A DNA stretch of 64,000 nucleotides from Embiotoca jacksoni (Eukaryota; Chordata; Actinopteri; Embiotocidae). A program made the position numbers and the translations under genes. The stretch is from positions 1,976,001 through 2,040,000 of the forward strand of contig JAKOON010000003.1 of NCBI GenBank assembly GCA_022577435.1. The letters run 5' to 3'. This document shows, in pieces, positions 1-13,029 of the stretch (position 1 is the first letter of the stretch; each line of letters opens with the position of its first letter). Under the pieces are notes generated by a model that was given only the letters and a program-made list of their open reading frames with translations, was not told the DNA's origin and ran no database searches.

Positions 1-296
1 CCCTCATCTCTTGTCTCAGGTTTGACTCCCAGAGGACACAAACTCTGGAGTCCTGAATCCTCCAACATGCATGTAATTCCTCTGGATACTGACTGACCTC
101 GGTTTTCATGCAGATTTTTTATTTCACCATCACCTTATCAGTCAATGCACGTTCAGAAAACTGTTCTGTTTAAAAAGAGATGAAAGAAGTTCTGTTTTAA
201 CGTAATCATGCAAACACACCAAACACTCAGATACACACAATTCAATGTTTCACCCAGTATCCTCCTGTTCCTCCTTTCAGGGGTTCCTACAAGAAC
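1..296. other. Left edge, nothing recognised
   Basis: No coding or repeat signature identified. Confidence 0.4.
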
Positions 297-936
297 CACA
301 ATGAACCACATTTGTGGATGCAGCAATGAACTGAGAACACAGACAACGGTTTTCGGAAGCGTTCCTGAGCCCATGCAGTGATTTCCACTACAGAATTGTG
401 TTGGTTTTTAATGTAGGTCAAAGATCCTGGCCGTTTCTCCAGATTCTCTGAATCTTTTAATGATATTATGAACCGTAGACGATGAAGTCCACTAATTCTT
501 TGTAGTTTTACGTTGAGGAACATTATTCTTAAATTGTTGCACTATTTTCCAACACAGTCTTTCACAGATTGGTGAACCTCTCCCCATCTTCACTGCTGAG
601 ACTCTGCCTCTCTGAAATTATCTTTTTATACCCAATCATGTTACTGATCTGTTGCCATGGTAACCTTATGAGTTGTGAGGCGCTTTCTTTTTTAATGTTA
701 CACAACTTTTTGAGTCTTTTGTTGACGTTGTCCCGAATTTTAAAACGTGTTTCAAATTCAAAATGAGAATATATTTTTCATAAAACTGTACAATTCATCA
801 GTTTCTACATTTGATGTTTGTCTTTTGGCTCTTTTCAATTAAATATGGGTTTTTGTGATTTGCAAATCTTTTACCTTCTGTGATTATTATTTTACACAGC
901 ATCCCAACTTTTGTTGGAAACTGGTTTGTACCTGTG
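297..936 (-). mobile_element. Tc1/mariner-like transposon relic, 5' half
   Basis: Read on the minus strand it starts with a terminal repeat (ACCAGTTTCCAACAAAAGTT, about 930). It runs through a 5' leader to an ATG at 587 and a broken transposase N-terminus (MGRGSPICERL..., STVHNIIKRFRESGE, ITAWAQERFRKPLS), then stops near 297. The second half is absent. Stops and frame changes show it is dead. Assignment rests on remembered similarity to a common fish/amphibian Tc1-type family. Confidence 0.72.
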
Positions 937-2046
937 AAGCTCTGTGTGAAAATAATTCTTCCTCGTGGAGGCAGCTATTGAACCCTTTCTGTCCCAACAC
1001 AGATTCTAATACCGAATACAGTCACTCAGCATATCTGCCATCTGTGTTCTCTGGAAAACAATGTTACGGCTTCCTCAGCCTCCAGGCTTTGACCAGTCAA
1101 CAACAGATAACAGATCAAACAAATGTCCAGCGAGTGGGCACACACCGCTCTGTGTACTGAGAGCTCAGGAAGCGCATCCTGCTCACCAGCGGCCGGCTCG
1201 GCTCGGCTCGGCTCAGCTCAGGCTGGCAGCGTCTCCGAGGCCGAGCTGGCGTGGCCGCCGGGCCTCTCCGTGGGCTCGTCTTTGTGTTTGTGCTACAATT
1301 ATGCGCTCTCTCTCCACCGCCGTGGTCGCCCTGTGACGTCTGGGCGAGGGTCAGCGTCCAAGCAGCCCGTCCAACACACACAAAGGGCCTCCATTCAGCA
1401 GCCAGGGAGGACAGAGAGACGGGAGGACAGAGAGACGGGAGGAGAGGAAGAAAAGGAGCGTTCTCCCAGACATCAGACCTCCATATCTCCCCATCGTTTC
1501 CCCTCATCTGTCTGAGGGGGGCGGGCGCACAGACTCTGCCCACATCCTCCTCCAGCGACGAGACCCCCGTCTGCCGCCCGTCTCTCTAACACCCCCCCCC
1601 CCCCCAACCCCCCACCCTCCCAGGACCAGGGTGTTCGCTGTGAGTGAACCCGAGCCAAGTAACACTGGGAGCTGAGACTACACCGACATGAAAACACACA
1701 GTCCATCTTCTCCTGAATGCTGATTCCAAAGCATCCATGTGTCACCTGCTGCCCTGTGTGAATGCAGCCTGATGCCACCATCACAGTCAGAGTGGGGGAG
1801 GGGGGGGGGGGGCTGAGGGCTGGAGGGGAGAGTAAGGAGAGGGTTGGTGGACGATGGCAGTGGAGGGTGGTGGTGGGTGTGCAGGGCTGGTGTTGATGGG
1901 TGGGCGGGGAGGCAGCGAGGATTTAAATGGAGATTGACGCCCGGGGTAACCTGGCAACAGGCAGGAGCTGCTGTCAGATTAGGATCTGAGAGAGAGAGAT
2001 AACCACTTTACTGCCCCCTGGACTGAGGAGAGCTGGAGGGCTGCAG

Positions 2047-2048
<2 letters not shown>
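937..2048. other. Gene-free stretch with a GC/CpG-rich patch
   Basis: CpG-rich between about 1180 and 1620, including a GGCTC pentamer run near 1195-1218. A C-run lies at 1591-1605 and a G-run near 1800. It could be a CpG island or a promoter of an unseen exon; no splice-consistent coding exon was found. Confidence 0.35.
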
Positions 2049-2095
<47 letters not shown>

Positions 2096-2108
2096 AACAC
2101 TGCAGGTT

Positions 2109-2155
<47 letters not shown>
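2049..2155. repeat. Perfect palindrome built from (TG)n and (CA)n
   Basis: Arms 2049-2098 and 2106-2155 are exact inverse complements over 50 bp. The inner part is GTTTAAC/GTTAAAC and the 7-base centre is ACTGCAG. Confidence 0.97.
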
Positions 2156-2157
<2 letters not shown>

Positions 2158-2840
2158 AGGCAGCTGCAGAGCTGTTTCTAAAGACCTGGTTAAAATGTCA
2201 CATAGCAAAGAAAATCCATCCATAATTGACTGCAACACTTCAATCTCCAACAAAATGTAAGAAAACGCACAATAATAAAATATGTAGTGCACAAAAAAAG
2301 CAGTTTGGTTTAAATGTATCAAATAAACAAATACAAACTACAAGAGTCGAGACTTTTACTGGACTACAGACCACCAGCAGCTTAAATTTACATGACAACA
2401 GACTGACAGCACGCTTTCTAACGTCCTAACAACACCGAAGACAAACAGACACCTCTTTACACAGTGTGACAGGTCAAAGGTCGCGCATGAAACGACCCGG
2501 TGACAACAACAAAAAAGATTTTGAACAAAGACGAGACTCTGATGAGCAAAATGAATTTTCAGTTGTTTTAATTGATGAAAAAAATTGCTCAGAATTTCTT
2601 GCTTTAATTTTTTAGTGTCTGTCAGAAATATCTCAACGACTGCTGCACAGATTACGATGACGTTTTACGCAGAGATTCACGGTCTCCAGAGGATCGACCC
2701 TCTCAGAGGAACCATCAACAGGACGTCCATTCAATTTGAGACGATCCGACTAACTTCATCCCGACTTCTCCTGTAGTGACACGATAAAGTTAACATTTGA
2801 CTTTGTCCAATAATTTTATTTCTTTTATTTGAATGAATCA
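2156..2840. other. Unassigned AT-rich DNA
   Basis: No gene, RNA or repeat family recognised. Confidence 0.4.
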
Positions 2841-2844
2841 TTTT

Positions 2845-3140
2845 TATGATACTCACCTTTTTGTGATTGTTGACTTTGTGGTGGATTTTCTCAAAAATTG
2901 CGATTTAATTTGTGGAGTTTTAAGTACGTTCTTTTGCGGTAAAATTGTGGAGGGGAAAACATTTTTGATTCGTTTTATGCACTTCCAGATAAACAGAAAT
3001 ATTTAGTCACTTCCTGTGATTTTTGTGAAGTGAGTTTTGTTCGGAAAGATGACTTTATGCCGTAATACTTTCAGCAGAGCTTCTGTTGCTGACGCAGATA
3101 TTGTGGAGACTGCTTGAATTTGCAATAATTATTGAGAAGG
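2845..3140 (+). repeat. Dispersed repeat family A, copy 1 (partial)
   Basis: Shares TTTGTGATTG, GTGGATTTTCTCAAAA, AATTTGTGGAGTTTT, GGTAAAATTGTGGA, then GTGAGTTTTGTT and TAATACTTTCAGCAGAGCTT with the copies at 5858, 9485 and 33440. Confidence 0.7.
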
Positions 3141-4700
<1,560 letters not shown>

Positions 4701-4701
4701 T

Positions 4702-4703
4702 GA

Positions 4704-4795
<92 letters not shown>

Positions 4796-4840
4796 AGGAA
4801 AGAAAGAAAGAAAGAAGAAAGAAACAAACAAAGAAAAGAA
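4702..4840. repeat. (GAAA)n tetranucleotide array
   Basis: About 30 units, slightly degenerate at the right end. The apparent KERK/FLSF reading frames are artefacts. Confidence 0.96.
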
Positions 4841-5140
4841 AGTTTGGGAGATCCAGTCCCGAACAGTTCTGTGATGATGGATGGTGGACTCTGAGCCGTG
4901 CTGACTGAAGGGAGGCTGCAGTAAAGATGAGGGGATAAAAGACAAAGAGATCCATCTCTGGTTCTCATTTCCAGTCTGTGGACATTACCGCTTCATTAGC
5001 AGGCAGCATGTGCTAAATATTATTCTGACTCTGATGGCTATCACACTCCTATGTAATGAGATACAGGCCCTCTTCGACGTTTTCTCTTCCCCTCCGACAC
5101 CTCCTGACCCTCCTGTTACCTCGGAGCAAGTGTGTATGTT

Positions 5141-5143
<3 letters not shown>

Positions 5144-5209
<66 letters not shown>
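5144..5209. repeat. (GT)n microsatellite
   Basis: About 33 dinucleotide units. Confidence 0.95.
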
Positions 5210-5211
<2 letters not shown>

Positions 5212-5339
5212 ACACCGGTACACCTGTGAGGACTCTGCTGCAAACACCAGAGGATCAGAGAGGAGTTGATGATACAGGTCCCTGTTCTCTAATCCATACC
5301 GCGGTCGACTCCGCCTCCCTCCCCGTCATACACTGATCT

Positions 5340-5590
5340 CATTTCAGTTTCGGGACTTTAGGACCTCACTCGGCACGCTCATATCTCTCTCTGGCCGATT
5401 TAGGGAATTATTCAAATGAAGGAGAAACTTTGTCCGATAAAGAGCCTCAGATGTTCTTTAAGGACCTTTGAAGGTTGCAGATGGAGAGGGGATTCCTCTG
5501 GAGTCGCTCCCTCATTAAGAATGATAATTGAGATCTGGATGTGTTTGATATACGGTGCACCATTAAACTGAAGGTCTGAGCTGGTGACTG
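5340..5590. promoter_or_regulatory. Candidate conserved non-coding element
   Basis: Repeat-free stretch rich in homeodomain-like (TTCAAATGA, CATTAAG, ATAATTGAG) and GATA-like (CGATAAAG) motifs, between low-complexity flanks. Judged only by look; no alignment was possible. Confidence 0.25.
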
Positions 5591-5857
5591 AGGGGAGACC
5601 AGTTCAGGGCGGAGGAGCTTTTACAGCTCGTCAGGGTTTTACCTGATTTTCCTTCAGTTCAGCTCAACAATAAAGGTTTGTAATGTTTAATAAAAGTGTT
5701 TTTTATTCACTTAAGTACGAATAGAAACGCTCCAGAATACAAATACTATGTTATAAGTAAAAAAGCATGTATTACATATTTTAATCAAGTGAAATAAACA
5801 CTGGTAACAAGATGTTTACAATATTAAAGTACCAGTAATCATTATCTATAATATTAT

Positions 5858-6240
5858 TTAGTCCCTCTAGGATTTTGCTCAGTTTTTTTTGTGATTGTTT
5901 TGCTCACATTTTTGGGGATTTTGCAGCAGATTTTCTCAAAACTTTGTGAATTCTTTGTGGTAAAAACGCAAAAATTTGAAAAAAGTGCAAGTTGAGAAGG
6001 AAAAATTGAATTTTTTTTTTCAAACAACTGCCTAAAAAGTAATTTGTAATGGCTTCCTGTGATAATAATCCTGCTGCACATCACATAAATATTTTATTTC
6101 TAATCATTTTTGATGTATTTATTGAACTTAGAGAAGCATCACGGAGCTCAAAGTGATAAAAAGACTCTAAAGTGACGAATCTTTCCAGAACAAACCGTCT
6201 GTGACTGAAATATAGAAACAAAGAACACATCTGCTGTCAG
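5858..6240 (+). repeat. Dispersed repeat family A, copy 2 with left terminus
   Basis: Starts AGTCCCTCTAGGATTTTGCT. The section 6050-6230 is about 90% identical to 9655-9835. The end terminus is lacking. Confidence 0.8.
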
Positions 6241-6497
6241 AATAAGAGATTTACATGATGTTTACTTCATATTAATTCAACAATAAAACAAAGTTCAGTC
6301 TCTCAGCTGGAAGTGGAGAAAACTTGTAATGGGGAAAAAAAATAAAATCCACATTTTGGGAGGAACATTTTTAAACATTATTCTAAAGTCTTGGTCAAAA
6401 GGACAAAAAATATAACAAACAGAATCACTGATAATTAACAAGTCTATATGATCACTAATCAATAAGAGGCCTTTACGGAGTGTCAGTGTTTGTGTAC

Positions 6498-6498
<1 letters not shown>

Positions 6499-6559
<61 letters not shown>

Positions 6560-6576
6560 CACGCACGCGCACACAC
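6499..6576. repeat. (CA)n microsatellite with CG-containing end
   Basis: Pure CA to about 6552, then CGCACACA and CACGCACGCG variants. Confidence 0.93.
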
Positions 6577-6944
6577 GTAAAGTCAAACAAATTAGTAAAA
6601 TAAATATGGATTGAGAACAGAAAATACTGATTTTCCGCCCTCAATCTTTGTTCTGTTTGGCTGTTAAGACAAAAACATAAATCATAGCAGTTTTAGAAGA
6701 ATGGAAAGTGGAAATTTAAACTAATTAAATTTATTTAAACTTATATCAGCTGAAAATCAGGATGTAGTTTTATGGGCGCACAATGCAGTGACTCATTTAT
6801 AAATGAACTTCTTCAGTGGCAGAAAGTTCTGAAGCACAGAACAAAATATGATCCTTTTCATAATTCACTCTCAGCTGACGTTACGTAACTTTACCAACGA
6901 GGTCGCCTGCTAACGGCCAGGCAGGTGAGTCAGGATATAATGTG

Positions 6945-7115
6945 GAGGGTTATCGGCGTGATGGAGCTGAACTCTGGTATCGGTGTCTTATTGGGGTATT
7001 TATGCTCCGAAACAGAGGCGTTACGACCTCCCAATCAGAGCCGGCGGAGAGATAACGGCCAATCACAGCTCAGAGGGCTGATAACAGCCAATCACAGAGG
7101 CAGAAGGTGATACGA
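6945..7115. promoter_or_regulatory. Clustered GATA and CCAAT motifs with 29-bp phasing
   Basis: Plus-strand GATA at 7051, 7080 and 7109 (exact 29-bp steps) and CCAAT at 7031, 7059 and 7088. Extra inverse GATA (TTATC 6950, TATC 6978) and inverse CCAAT (ATTGG 6990) lie just upstream. The two central GATAAC-GCCAATCACAG modules are near-identical. A bound enhancer or promoter is plausible, but it could also be a short tandem duplication. Confidence 0.45.
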
Positions 7116-8480
7116 GAGCAGACCTGGTCCTGCAGGTGATGACCTCCGGCCTCCGAGCCACGCAGAGCTCCTGCAAACGGTCTGGACAGTTATTTAAGTC
7201 CCAGGATCTTCCTCTTATTCATTTTTAAACAAAACTATGTTCAATAAAATATAAAAGTTGTAAGAACTGGTGTCATAACAGTAAAATTCAGGCTTCCTTT
7301 TCTAAATTGAGTCCCAGCTGTTAACTTGAGCCTTTAAACCGAAGCTTCACGTCCGTCAGAGCTTTGACTCCATGAGAGAACTGAACTCTTGTGTGTTTAC
7401 GCAACAAACTAAACACAGTCACCGTACAACAAGTTGACGATCCAACGTGGAAAGATCAAAGCACATAATCATTTGTAAACAGTGAAATTCCAAACTCGCA
7501 CCTTACGTGTACATTTCCACACGTATGCAGTCCTGCACATATTATCTAACAACTACATGTGTACATAAAAATTGTACATAGAAGCCACAACACGGTGAAA
7601 TACTCCCTCGACTCTTCTGATAGGGCAGCGAAAAACAAACAAACAAACACATAAACAAACAAACAAAAAACAAAGAAGGAAAGAAAGAAAGAACACATCC
7701 ACACATGTCTTGTATTTTTATAACTATTTATAATTTAATATTGTCTTAATTTCTTATTTCTCTCGTGTTGCACCGACCTAAATTGTTTTCTTTAATTTCC
7801 TTGACAATAAAATAAAATTCTGATTGTGAAAAACGTTAACGATCCTCACTAATATCATTCAAAGTGTTTGAACGATAAACAGTCTGTCATCACACAAACA
7901 GCCTCCTGATTAAAGGAGCACGACGTCCAGCTTTTATTTTAATCTGACAACCAGATGTCTGAACAGGAGAAATGCCGACAATCACACTTTAATAATGAAT
8001 AATTAAAAACACTTGTAATCGCTGAGGTGCAGCAGCGGCAAACCACAGCTCTGCTCTGCTCCAGTGTTTTTGAAGCTTCGTGCAAATACAACCTCAGCAA
8101 AGCATGTTTTCTTTGGAAAGCTGTGAGATTACCACATAAAGCCCCCCCACCCCCCACTCCTCCAATCAGCTGCATTCAAACCATTCAAACATGTTGGATT
8201 CAACCAAATCATGTCAATAAAGGACATCATCGAGAAGCCACGTCACAGAAAGCCAACATGTAGCTGCAACACAGGCCGGCAGAAGTTCTGCTTTTTTAAA
8301 CAAAGACCCGACTTTCTTCTTGAAGGTTGAAAAGTGACGACAAGAACGTTTGAAAGACCTAAAAAAAACCAGCAAAAGCTCACAGGAGAGATCACAGGCT
8401 GCAATTACAGCAGCGCTGCAGCGATGGAGGCGATAACGCTGCAGTCTGAAGGCTGCCACTCTGAACCTGGGCTCACCCCG
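7116..8480. other. Gene-free DNA with an AAAC tract and possible LINE tail
   Basis: (AAAC)-rich at 7633-7672. The stretch 7730-7830 (TTGCACCGACC...GACAATAAAATAAAATTCTG) resembles a LINE 3' tail. Otherwise unrecognised. Confidence 0.4.
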
Positions 8481-8668
8481 TCCTCCTCCTCCTCCTCCTC
8501 CTCCTCCACCCTGTCCTCCTCCTCCTCCACCCCGTCCTCCTCCTCCTCCTTCACCACCACCACCACCTCCTCCTCCTCCTCCTCCTCCTCCCCCCACCAC
8601 CACCTCCTCCTCCTCCTCCTCCACCCTGTCCTCCACCCCGTCCTCCTCCTCCTCCTCCTCCTCCTCCA
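8481..8668. repeat. (TCC)n-rich array
   Basis: Degenerate TCC/ACC triplets about 190 bp long. Long poly-Ser, poly-Gly and poly-Glu frames on both strands are artefacts of the triplet repeat. Confidence 0.93.
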
Positions 8669-9484
8669 GCGACTGCAGCTTCTTCCAGAGGGGTCTCCCC
8701 GAGGTCAGCCAGAGGTCACGTACAGGAAGCAGTTGGGAAGTCCACAATGCAATCAGGACTTCTAATCTGACGGTGAGTCGGCTTCGTTTGTGTGTGCGTG
8801 TTTGTGTCTTTTTCATTTTCGCTGATTGTTCGGGGGGTTTTTGTTTTGTTTTTTTTGTAGCTGAGACTGTTTGGCAGAGGTTTTACATGCAGGCGTGTCC
8901 AGCAGTCGGTCGCCCCCGTTAGAGGAAAAGTTTGCAGTATGACGACCACATCTGGGTTGTTTTATAACGCAGTCACAGAGCGCAGATTTTAACGTTTAAA
9001 AAAAAAAAAAAAAAAAAAATTATTCTCTGGAAAATATGTTCTTTTTAACAGAGCTCCGAATCTGTGATTAAAAGAATCAACAGAATTCAGAGACTGAGAC
9101 GGGATGGGAGACGGGAGCGCTGCTGCCATGGCAACATCATCTGTGGTTCATCTGCTCTACGAGATGCTAAATCTGCAAATCTAAATGTGAATTAAAGGCG
9201 CCCAGTTGAGTTTTTCTAAACCAAAAAGATCCCTTTATGGTCAGTGATCCTACCCATAATGCACTGCATGTATCCTCGTATGTGTATTTTAAACCCAGCA
9301 TCGTTTACATTCATATCTTCTACAGATCTTTACTGGCACATTTGCTCCCCAACATCTTTCCACTTCTGTTAATCAGCAGAAGAGCGTTGAAGGTGTTTAA
9401 CAGCGACTTCATGTGTTCTCGTGCACATCAGAGACACAAACAGCTGCACGAAACAATGAAAACGCCTCAGCATACTTTAAAGAG
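8669..9484. other. Unassigned gene-free DNA
   Basis: An A-run lies at about 8998-9019. Nothing else recognised. Confidence 0.4.
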
Positions 9485-10192
9485 TCAGTCATTCCATGAT
9501 TTCAGCACATTTTTTGTGATTGATGCAAATAAAAATGTTGGGTTTTCTAAAAACTGACATAATTTGTGTAGTTTTAAGTGAATGTTTTGCAGTAAAACTT
9601 GAAATAAGAAAAAAAAAATTCTTTTGAAGCACTACCTGAGTAACATGAGCTGACTTCCTGTGATAATAATCCTGCTGCACATCACAGAAATATCTTAGTT
9701 CTAATCATTTTTGATGTATTTGTTGAACTTAGAGAACCATCACGGAGCTCAGCGATAAAAAGACTCTAAAGTGACGAATCTTTCCAGAACAGACCGTCTG
9801 TGACTGAAATATAGAAACAAAGAAAACATGCTGTTCAATGAATATTATCATTTATTATTATTATTATTATTCATTTTAATGAGAAGATCACATTTCCCAC
9901 AAACCCCGTCACTTCCTGTTGTTCCCGTTAACGAGCAGCAGTTTGTTTTGATGGTGAGCCGAGAGAGGGGCGGAGCCTCGCTGACTGGATATGAATTATT
10001 TTTGTTAATAAAGTGAGTTTTGTTTTTAAAGGTGACTTTATGACGTAATGCTTTCAGCAGAGTTTCTGTTGACGATGTTTTTTGTGGAAAAAATGCTGGA
10101 ATTTTGAAAAATGTAGAGCTGAAAAATACTGCAACTAGTGCTTGAATTTGCATTAATTATTGTGATCGCTAGAATTCCTATAGGGACTGAAT
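9485..10192 (+). mobile_element. Dispersed repeat family A, copy 3, near full length with right terminus
   Basis: About 700 bp. The left part matches the copy at 5858. The right part ends in AGAATTCCTATAGGGACTG, whose inverse CAGTCCCTATAGGAATTCT resembles the left terminus AGTCCCTCTAGGATTTTGCT of copy 2. This suggests a DNA transposon with short inverted termini and no coding capacity. Superfamily not assigned. Confidence 0.7.
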
Positions 10193-10220
10193 ATTACAGC
10201 ACGTCATCCCAGACATTTCA

Positions 10221-10239
10221 ACACACACACACACACACA

Positions 10240-10281
<42 letters not shown>
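10221..10281. repeat. (CA)n microsatellite
   Basis: One ACAT interruption near 10245. Confidence 0.95.
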
Positions 10282-10283
<2 letters not shown>

Positions 10284-10468
10284 TCCATGAGCATGGAGTC
10301 ACAATTCACCTCCCTGTCACCCCTCTTCTCTGGGTGGGAGTCCATTTCCGTCTCCTAATACATAAATAAATAAAAGGGTATGTAGTGCCGCAGGACTGGA
10401 TGGAAGAGACAGTGTTAAAGAAGGAGAGAGGAAGAAAAGAGAAAGTGGAGGACAGACAGTGGAGGGAT

Positions 10469-10628
10469 GAGGAGGAGGAGGAGGAGGGGGGGAGAAGAAG
10501 AAGAAGAAGAAGAAGAAGAAGAAGAAGAAGAAGAAGAAGGAGGAGGAGGAGGAGGAGGAGGAGGAGGAGAAGGAGGGGGTAGTAGGAGAAGAAAAAGGAG
10601 AAGGAGAAGGAGGAGGAGGAGGAGGAGG
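10469..10628. repeat. Purine-rich GGA/GAA triplet tract
   Basis: Long polypurine run. Apparent poly-Arg and poly-Ser frames are artefacts. A smaller GGA run follows at 10785-10809. Confidence 0.93.
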
Positions 10629-10809
10629 GAGCTGTAATTGTTTCCCAGCTCAGGGAAGTTCAGTCCCGATGCGACCGGTCCGTCTCTCCCCATGGAGCTC
10701 GCCTCCTCGCTCTCCCAGACACGAGAGGCCTCAATCACATATGAGCCACAGAACATGACCCGGCAGGTTCAGCAGGAAAAGAGGGGAGGAGGAGGAGGAG
10801 GAGGAGGAG

Positions 10810-11300
10810 AGAGTTGGTGTGAATTGATTGAATTACACTTGGCCAGAAACAGCATGTGTTGGTCTGAGAGCGGCGAGACGGACCGGCTGCGGTGAACGAC
10901 GACGGCGGACGCTGATTACGACATTGTTAACATTAAAGTATCAGAGCCAGTAAACATGTCTGCATGTGTGTCGGAGAAACTCAGAATTAAGGGGGACAAA
11001 TGAGGTTAATTGAGTATGTTTTGTTTGGTGCCAATCCAATGGAGGGTGAGAAAAATAAAAGTTGTGGCCGCCGGCGACAGGAAGGAGGGACAGAAGATTT
11101 TCAGCAAAATACATCTGCATTTGTTTTCTAGGGATCATGCACGCCTTCTCATCTCATCCCTCACTTTCCCATGCAGGAGAATAATAGCTCAAAGCAGCAA
11201 AAATAATTAAGCCTCCAAATTTATTCATCTAATTTAAAATGGCCGTCTGAACGCGGTGGGAAGGGGTTTTCCTGCGCTAATTCTAGCTGTGAGTGTTTAC
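10810..11300. promoter_or_regulatory. Candidate conserved non-coding element
   Basis: Repeat-free, with many TAATTA/ATTAAG/AATTGA-like homeodomain sites, CCAAT near 11035 and long smooth stretches such as AATAATTAAGCCTCC. No coding frame. Conservation not tested. Confidence 0.3.
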
Positions 11301-11990
11301 TGCCGTATCTCTCTCGGTCGTATCAGCGTGGGCAACAGAAACAAACTTCAGCTGTCAATCATTAATGAGCCGAGAGCCACGTTCAGTAAACACTGACGAT
11401 GGTGGAGACACACAACAACACAACGACTGCACTGTGGCGGATCTACAACCGGAGTTTATGTCTGCTAAGAATTTAGTGTCGAATATGTTTGATTTTGAAT
11501 TGTAGACAAACTCGGTCCAAACTTTTGAGAGCGACAGACGATGTTGTTGCCGTAATGTGATTGGTGCAGGATGTGTGTGGGCGGGCACTTAAAATAGTCG
11601 CATTGTGTTTGTTTTGTAGTTCCAGCAGTGATTTGAGATCTTTAATACTTTGTGTCATGATTCGAATCTCGAGAAAAAAATGTTCCATGAATTTAAGAGC
11701 CCGAATGATGTCGATATTAGGGAGGAAAAGAATTCGGATATCGATATATCACCCTCTTTATATAAATATATATACTGAATAAAAACCTTTTGACACCTGT
11801 GATTTGTGACTTGTGTGCCAGAGGCAGGTTTTACAGTTTACTGTCCAAAATGTATATATATATATGTATATTAATAATTTAACCCATGAATCTTTTTCTG
11901 TATTATGTTCCGTTGTCTTGCCAACACACATCAGATATATCTCACAGGCCGAGACATCAGTCAGGCTGGCCACTCGCCCGACAACCTTAC
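11300..11990. other. Unassigned gene-free DNA
   Basis: Includes short TA runs near 11760 and 11850. Nothing else recognised. Confidence 0.4.
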
Positions 11991-12326
11991 TGATAGCTGT
12001 AACCTGACTGCACCACAGACCTGTCAATCAAACAGACACACCCCCAAAAACAGGTCTTCTTGAATCTTCTTTTCTAATGAATGAGGGATTATTTTCAGAT
12101 GGACCTCCAGAAAACTAATAAGAAGGAGTGACTTTAGCTAACAACACCGAGATAACTGATGGACACATTTTATTCACTTTGGATTTGATGAGAGAAGTTG
12201 AATGGGAGTCTATGGAGCCGGAGGCTTTTTGGAGCCGACCTCTAGTGGCACTCGCTGGTATTGCAGCTGAAGACACTTCTGGATCGGAACCATTTTACAG
12301 ACCTGGAAGCTACGAACTCTTTTATA
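11991..12326 (+). repeat. Dispersed repeat family B, copy 1 (5'-truncated)
   Basis: Begins TGATAGCTGTAACCTGACTG and ends CTACGAACTCTTTTATAA. Almost identical to the copies at 16650-17192 and 46241-46600. Confidence 0.9.
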
Positions 12327-13029
12327 AACAGTCTGTGGGATAAACAGCCTTGAGTGTGCAGGAGATTGATTGTAGCACTAAATAACACCCAGAAAAACGT
12401 CTATCTGTTGATGTCAGCAAGCCAGGCGGAGTAACTTCCACTTTCTAAGGAGAAGCAAAACCATTTTTGATATGAACCAACACTCTGTTCAACAAATACA
12501 CTGAAGGACAAACATTAAAGGAACTACTTTTCTTTGATTTGTTACCCATTTGTATGTGTTTCGGTCTTAATGTTAACGTTGATGCGTTTCTATTGGTAGT
12601 ATTTCTGTCTTCAGAGAGTGTTTCCCTTCACGTCGTTGCTGTCTCTCTCCTCCACTGTATAAAATGTGATGTCTGATTTCCATGGTTGAAGTATGGCGTG
12701 TTGGACCATTTGAGGTGATGAGTCCACCGGTCGGACGAGTTCTTACAGACAAGAGCCGACAGATAACAAACTGTCTTGCACACGATGCATTTGCTTACAT
12801 TTGCATCGACGCCTGTTTTCATACTGGAACATCCAGACTGCATGAAGCCTCCATTGTTTGTAACCGATGCATGAAACAACTCAGGTCGGCTGCAAAACAG
12901 AAACTCAACTCGAGCATTAGATAACATCACGATGGGTTATAAGTCAAAGAAAGAAGTTGGACACACGGAGACACATTCAGAGCACCAGCGTCGTCTAAAA
13001 CTGGGCCACACAAACATTTTTTGTTTCTA
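12327..13029. other. Unassigned gene-free DNA
   Basis: No coding, RNA or repeat signature identified. Confidence 0.35.

Noticed and set aside
1140..1620. GC-rich overlapping open frames as a possible first exon
   Set aside because: Frames on both strands are of similar length, as expected from GC content; no family resemblance or clear donor.
8214..8816. Frame with poly-Gly/Glu of 200 codons
   Set aside because: Product of the (TCC)n triplet array; no homology or splice context.
12128..12343. Recurrent 56-70 codon frame beginning MTLANNTEITDG at several sites
   Set aside because: It is part of dispersed repeat family B; identity reflects recent copying and there is no known protein family.
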